This document shows, piece after piece, positions 6,435 to 9,200 of a DNA stretch of 9,200 bases. How positions within the stretch are numbered: position 1 is the first letter of the stretch; every line of letters begins with the position of its first letter. The notes beneath the pieces were generated by a model, which was given only the letters and a program-made list of their open reading frames with translations, made no database searches and was not told where the DNA came from. This DNA is from Chryseobacterium sp. (GTDB taxonomy: Bacteria; Bacteroidota; Bacteroidia; Flavobacteriales; Weeksellaceae): NCBI GenBank assembly GCA_003852805.1, contig RDDY01000191.1, positions 1 to 9,200 on the forward strand. Reading direction: 5' to 3'. Made by a program: the position numbers and the translations under genes.

Positions 6435-7540
6435 CCGATTTAGATTTACTCCACTTTGAACAGCTGAAATCTGAAGTTCAGGCTACATATCTGCAGGAGC
6501 ATACTGCCTCTCACGACGATATTTCCAAATGGAAAGGCATAGACATTGTCTATTTTCAAGAAGATCTGAGAAAACGTGCGAAAGGAAGCTTGAGCGAAAA
6601 ATCCTTTTATACGTATTTTAAGAATTCGCCGGTAACCAAGTTGCCGCGCATCGATACGCTGAACCTGCTCTCTTTATATGTAGGTTACGATTCTTGGTAC
6701 GACTTTAAGAAGAACCATCTCTTCGCCAACGAAATTCTCGCCGAAAGCGAGGAAGTTCCCGATGAACCGGAATCGGTTCCCGCAGAAACGGAAGAGGAAA
6801 CAGTAGTTGCACAACCAACTAACAGTCCGGTCACATCCGAAGAATCGGCGGTTGAAGAAGAGCTACCGGCGGCAAACGCAGCAAACGGCACTACGGAGAA
6901 TAAAACACGTACGGGCTTGGCGGCTCTGATGCGCAAGACCATTTGGTTCGGCGTATCCATCGTGTTGTTGGCCGTTATCTTGGTGCTGACGTTTCAAAAT
7001 CAAATTTTCTCCAGACAGTATAAATATTGCTTTACCGACGGTGACCGCGGCACAGCCATCAACAATCCGCTGGAGGTCAAGATATTGAAAGACGGAGAAT
7101 CACCGATGTTGTACCGCGTGGAAGCGGGCAAATGCTTTGTTTACAACACAAAGGAAAAGAACATCCGCATGGTCATCAATTCGCCGTTCTATAAACCTGA
7201 CACCATCTACCGCAACCTTGACAATGCGCCCGACACCGAGACAATAGAATTAAAACCCGACGACTACGCCATTATGCTCTTCTATTATTCCAAATCCATC
7301 AAGGATCTGAAAAAGAAAAGAGAGCAATTGGACAGGCTGATAAACGACAATGCGCTTATTTACCAAGTATTCGACAATGAATATTACGGTGTAGAAACCC
7401 TGAGCAAACAGAAGTACATCAGTTTGGTTACACTTCCATCAACTTCACTGGAAAACTTGGAAGTAATAGAAACACAAATGAGCAACGGCCAAATCAAGAT
7501 GATTAAATTCAGAATAAAGGACCATGAGCAAACTCAATAA
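6431..7540 (+). CDS. Single-pass membrane protein with HTH-like cytoplasmic domain (possible envelope sensor)
   Basis: The frame is open from base 6413 and has no ATG before codon 167, so TTG at 6431 is the only reasonable start (369 residues). Residues 1-97 are a compact helical domain; the part SEKSFYTYFK (55-64) and IDTLNLLSLYVGYDSWYDF (74-92) resembles a Bacteroidota HTH-like pattern in which a recognition-like helix precedes a TL..L..Y.GY..W.DF helix. An acidic, proline-containing linker (101-157), a membrane helix (about 169-188) and an extracytoplasmic domain follow, with YKYCFTDGDRG (197-207), DDYAIMLFYYS (277-287), ALIYQVF (308-314) and IKMIKFRIKD (355-364). I know this kind of protein only as conserved and uncharacterised in Bacteroidota. 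Topology N-in, C-out is inferred from Arg/Lys before the helix. A transmembrane one-component regulator is the best guess. The downstream lipoprotein gene overlaps it by 17 nt. Confidence 0.75.
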   Translation: MTDLDLLHFEQLKSEVQATYLQEHTASHDDISKWKGIDIVYFQEDLRKRAKGSLSEKSFYTYFKNSPVTKLPRIDTLNLLSLYVGYDSWYDFKKNHLFANEILAESEEVPDEPESVPAETEEETVVAQPTNSPVTSEESAVEEELPAANAANGTTENKTRTGLAALMRKTIWFGVSIVLLAVILVLTFQNQIFSRQYKYCFTDGDRGTAINNPLEVKILKDGESPMLYRVEAGKCFVYNTKEKNIRMVINSPFYKPDTIYRNLDNAPDTETIELKPDDYAIMLFYYSKSIKDLKKKREQLDRLINDNALIYQVFDNEYYGVETLSKQKYISLVTLPSTSLENLEVIETQMSNGQIKMIKFRIKDHEQTQ

Positions 7541-8159
7541 TCTTCTGCTTCTTTGCGCTCTATTACTGGCGCTGGCGGCGTGCAATAAAAAGTACGACGG
7601 CAGCAACAGTATCGACACCGTAAAGTATAACAAGAACACCAACAGCTATCCGTCTACCAAGATAGACAGCGTACAGGCCATCAATAACATTACGCGTCAG
7701 AAATTGCAGGAACTGATGGATCTGGCAGCGCTTTATGCCTCGGGAAATAAGGATACCGAAATAGACTCGGTGATCTATGCACAGATGGAAACTTACTTTT
7801 TATCGCCGGATTCCCTGAAAGTAACGCGTCTCATCAATCAACTCGACAGTCTGCAAGCCAACTATACCAAAGTGACGGGCTTGGAAATAGAACAAGAACT
7901 GCGGCAAAATGATACGCTGAACTTCGCGCGCTTCAATCTGGAATATTATAATGCCGACAAAAAGTATCTGGGCAAAGTGGACAAGCGAGCGCAGTATGTG
8001 CTGAAGAAATCTCCCGTCAAGTTCAAGCAGGAATTTCGGTTTTACTTTGTAGATTTTGACCCGAAGCCGAAAGACAGTATTTCTTCGGGCAATACCAATT
8101 TGTCCAGCGGAAAATCGCCGGTGAAAAGATCCGAGATTTCTTCCCGGGGCGGGAAATAA
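7524..8159 (+). CDS. Lipoprotein of unknown function, partner of the upstream membrane protein
   Basis: This 211-residue protein has a clear lipoprotein signal: MSKLNN, a leucine-rich core and lipobox LAAC with Cys20. The mature part is helical and hydrophilic, with QKLQELMDLAALYA (59-72), NQLDSLQANYTKV (105-117) and LEIEQELRQND (120-130). Seven D(S/T)(A/I/L/V/M/T) sequons (Asp31, 48, 81, 96, 108, 130, 184) suggest heavy O-glycosylation in the periplasm or at the surface. The last 39 residues (173-211) turn into a Ser/Gly/Lys-rich tail (SSGNTNLSSGKS) that lies over the 3' end of the opposite-strand cyclo-ligase gene. The ATG overlaps the upstream gene by 17 nt, so the two are translated from one message and probably act together. 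I recognise no characterised family. Confidence 0.8.
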   Translation: MSKLNNLLLLCALLLALAACNKKYDGSNSIDTVKYNKNTNSYPSTKIDSVQAINNITRQKLQELMDLAALYASGNKDTEIDSVIYAQMETYFLSPDSLKVTRLINQLDSLQANYTKVTGLEIEQELRQNDTLNFARFNLEYYNADKKYLGKVDKRAQYVLKKSPVKFKQEFRFYFVDFDPKPKDSISSGNTNLSSGKSPVKRSEISSRGGK

Positions 8160-8629
8160 TTGACACCCACCTTCAGCGCATCACGGTTGATTCTTGCAAA
8201 GAAACGGTCGTAAAAGCCTTTACCGTAACCTACACGGTTTCCGTGCGCATCGGCATACAGCAACGGCGTGACAACGTAATCATAGTCCACATTCAACGCG
8301 CCCTCATCAGATTCCGGCTCAGGAATTCCCCATCGGCTCTCAACCAAAACGGTGTTCGATTTCAATGGAACAGAGATCATTTCATCACCGACAACCTTCG
8401 GAACAAAGACCTCTGCGCCGCTTTTCCAACAGTGTTTTATGAACGGCCAAGTGTCGATTTCGCCTCTGGTTATTATTGGCAGGAAAACATGAATGCTCTG
8501 ATCTTCAGCAGGCTTCAGTTGTAAAATGAGGTTTTTGCAAATCTTTTCCGAGAGCAGGACACGTTCTTTTTTTGTTAACTGATCGCGCAGTTGCAAGTAA
8601 CGCATGCGAAGTTCCCACTTGGTAAACAT
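8042..8629 (-). CDS. 5-formyltetrahydrofolate cyclo-ligase
   Basis: This 195-residue enzyme (MTHFS family) converts 5-formyl-THF to 5,10-methenyl-THF with ATP and returns stored folate to one-carbon metabolism. The N-terminus KWELRMRYLQLRDQL (4-18) matches the family's basic KxxLRxxxxxxR start. RWGIPEP (99-105) and the nucleotide-binding loop GYGKGFYDR (134-142) are diagnostic, and DFPLDKLVLPEE (172-183) is the usual C-terminal segment. The ATG at 8629 was preferred to one 57 nt further upstream because the family motif begins at once and because it forms a TGATG overlap with the ferredoxin stop. The 3' end runs 118 bp into the convergent lipoprotein gene, and no terminator is visible between them. 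Confidence 0.93.
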   Translation of the reverse strand: MFTKWELRMRYLQLRDQLTKKERVLLSEKICKNLILQLKPAEDQSIHVFLPIITRGEIDTWPFIKHCWKSGAEVFVPKVVGDEMISVPLKSNTVLVESRWGIPEPESDEGALNVDYDYVVTPLLYADAHGNRVGYGKGFYDRFFARINRDALKVGVNYFPPREEISDLFTGDFPLDKLVLPEEILSFGFGSKSTK

Positions 8630-8859
8630 CAGACTTCTTTTACCGAGATGATATTTACGGGACAGGCTTTGGCCGCTTTTTCGCAAGGCTCCAGCGCATC
8701 AGCAAACGGCGTTTTCAACGTGAAGAATCCTTTTTTCTCCACTGATCTCAGTAGCACAGATTTACCGTCTTTCTTGGACATGCGGAAATATTCCGGCGCA
8801 AACTCTGCGCAGTAGTTGCAACCGATGCATTTGTCTCGCTGTAACGTAATGATGACCAT
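8629..8859 (-). CDS. Single-cluster 4Fe-4S ferredoxin
   Basis: This 76-residue protein has Cys11, Cys14 and Cys17 (CIGCNYC) plus Cys66 followed by Pro (ACPVNII), the four ligands of one [4Fe-4S] cluster as in short bacterial and archaeal ferredoxins. Cys59 is extra and stands near where some of these proteins have a disulphide cysteine. No second CxxCxxC set is present, so it is a soluble one-cluster electron carrier. The stop TGA shares its A with the ATG of the cyclo-ligase (TGATG), implying coupled translation. The gene begins 58 nt after the U32-family gene, so it may carry electrons to that or another iron-sulphur enzyme, which is inference. Confidence 0.9.
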   Translation of the reverse strand: MVIITLQRDKCIGCNYCAEFAPEYFRMSKKDGKSVLLRSVEKKGFFTLKTPFADALEPCEKAAKACPVNIISVKEV

Positions 8860-8863
8860 AATT

Positions 8864-8896
8864 AAAAAATGTCAGAACCGGCTTCCCGATTCTGAC
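8864..8896 (-). terminator. Hairpin plus T-run after the U32-family gene
   Basis: Reading the - strand, GTCAGAA (8896-8890) pairs with TTCTGAC (8877-8871). After one A-C mismatch, a further CGG/CCG pairing closes on a four-base loop. The hairpin is followed by A and then six T (8869-8864), giving a factor-independent terminator shape. It lies 22 nt after the U32 stop and only a few bases before the ferredoxin ATG, so it may act as a partial terminator or attenuator within the cluster. Confidence 0.6.
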
Positions 8897-8917
8897 TTTT
8901 ATCCGTTGTTGTTGCTT

Positions 8918-9200
8918 TTATGCTTTTACAATCTTATAAAGCTTGTCCGAAGGCCTGACTCTGAAATCGGTAGGGAACGTGATGATATTGGGCTTCGTGG
9001 CTTTTTCGGCCACTTGATCGTCTACCATCATGCTTTCTACCACCATTTCCTGCGAGCCGGTTGTCGGGCCTTGAATCAATACAGTGTCACCGACATTCAG
9101 ATCGTAGGCCTCAATGACAAACTGAGCGATATTGCTTTTCGGGTAGTAATGACTTCCTTTGCCTACATAGACTTTCTTCTGCGTGGCATTGGATCCCGGC
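8918..9200 (-). CDS. U32-family peptidase-like protein, C-terminal domain (5' part beyond the window)
   Basis: The frame is open from the right edge to TAA at 8918-8920 and gives the last 93 residues. The sequence matches the C-terminal beta-barrel domain of U32 proteins: VYVGKGSHYYPKSNIAQF (10-27), YDLNVGDTVLIQGPTTG (33-49), then the VESMMVDD segment and a closing FRVRPSDKLYKIVK. In this family GKxxHYxxK and hxVGDxhxIxGxTT are typical. U32 proteins with this domain include the TrhP/YegQ group, iron-sulphur proteins that hydroxylate tRNA uridine-34, and RlhA, which acts on 23S rRNA; older annotation as collagenase-like peptidases is doubtful. The catalytic part and its cysteines are outside the window, so subgroup and activity cannot be set. 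Confidence 0.75.
   Translation of the reverse strand, partial: PGSNATQKKVYVGKGSHYYPKSNIAQFVIEAYDLNVGDTVLIQGPTTGSQEMVVESMMVDDQVAEKATKPNIITFPTDFRVRPSDKLYKIVKA

Noticed and set aside
8630..8686. Upstream in-frame ATG at 8686 for the cyclo-ligase
   Set aside because: It would add 19 residues unlike the family and place the start 58 nt inside the ferredoxin gene; the ATG at 8629 gives the family N-terminus and a TGATG junction.
1..9200. CRISPR array, tRNA, insertion sequence or prophage genes
   Set aside because: No regularly spaced repeats, cloverleaf candidates, transposase motifs or terminal inverted repeats with target duplications were seen by eye.

Overview
The window reads as a chromosomal segment of a member of the Bacteroidota. 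Four things point there: a type IX secretion (Por) C-terminal sorting domain with a YPNP motif on the first protein; Bacteroidota-style promoters (a TTG near -33 and TAnnTTTG near -7) with little sign of Shine-Dalgarno sequences; A/T-rich leaders; and two lipoproteins and a membrane protein of a type I associate with this phylum. The order is not resolved; a flavobacterial or sphingobacterial relative is my impression only. I see no rRNA, tRNA, insertion sequence, prophage or CRISPR, and no gene-free stretch longer than about 180 bases.

Left part (1-5965, all + strand). The 3' end of a secreted leucine-rich-repeat / Ig-like surface protein (1-725) is followed by nicotinate phosphoribosyltransferase (780-1970), a FAD-dependent DAO-family oxidoreductase 6 nt later (1977-3182), a TspO/MBR membrane protein (3201-3680), RmuC (3721-5208) and a SpoU/TrmH RNA 2'-O-methyltransferase (5198-5965) that overlaps rmuC by 11 nt. 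A strong bidirectional terminator (5964-5998) closes the run. These are mostly housekeeping genes: NAD salvage, redox, DNA maintenance and RNA modification.

Middle part (6015-8159). This is the least explained region. A small, threonine-rich lipoprotein with codon use typical of highly expressed genes (6015-6251, -) is divergent from a two-gene + strand operon. That operon encodes a single-pass membrane protein with an N-terminal HTH-like domain, acidic linker and extracytoplasmic C-terminal domain (6431-7540), then a lipoprotein overlapping it by 17 nt (7524-8159). The 179-nt divergent region carries promoter-like boxes on both strands and a perfect 8-2-8 inverted repeat over the presumed -7/+1 of the + strand promoter. 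The membrane protein seems to start at TTG, overlapping the stop of a four-codon ORF. I infer, without proof, a membrane-bound one-component envelope-sensing module with lipoprotein partners.

Right part (8042-9200, all - strand). The C-terminal domain of a U32-family peptidase-like protein runs off the right edge. It is followed by a terminator-like hairpin, a single-cluster 4Fe-4S ferredoxin (8629-8859) and 5-formyltetrahydrofolate cyclo-ligase (8042-8629), the last two joined by a TGATG overlap. The cyclo-ligase gene runs convergently 118 bp into the end of the lipoprotein gene.

The strongest leads are the divergent regulator/lipoprotein locus with its operator-like palindrome, the unusual TTG start, the density of Bacteroidota O-glycosylation sequons in both lipoproteins, and the antisense coding overlap at 8042-8159. 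All functional statements rest on recognised motifs; no searches could be run.
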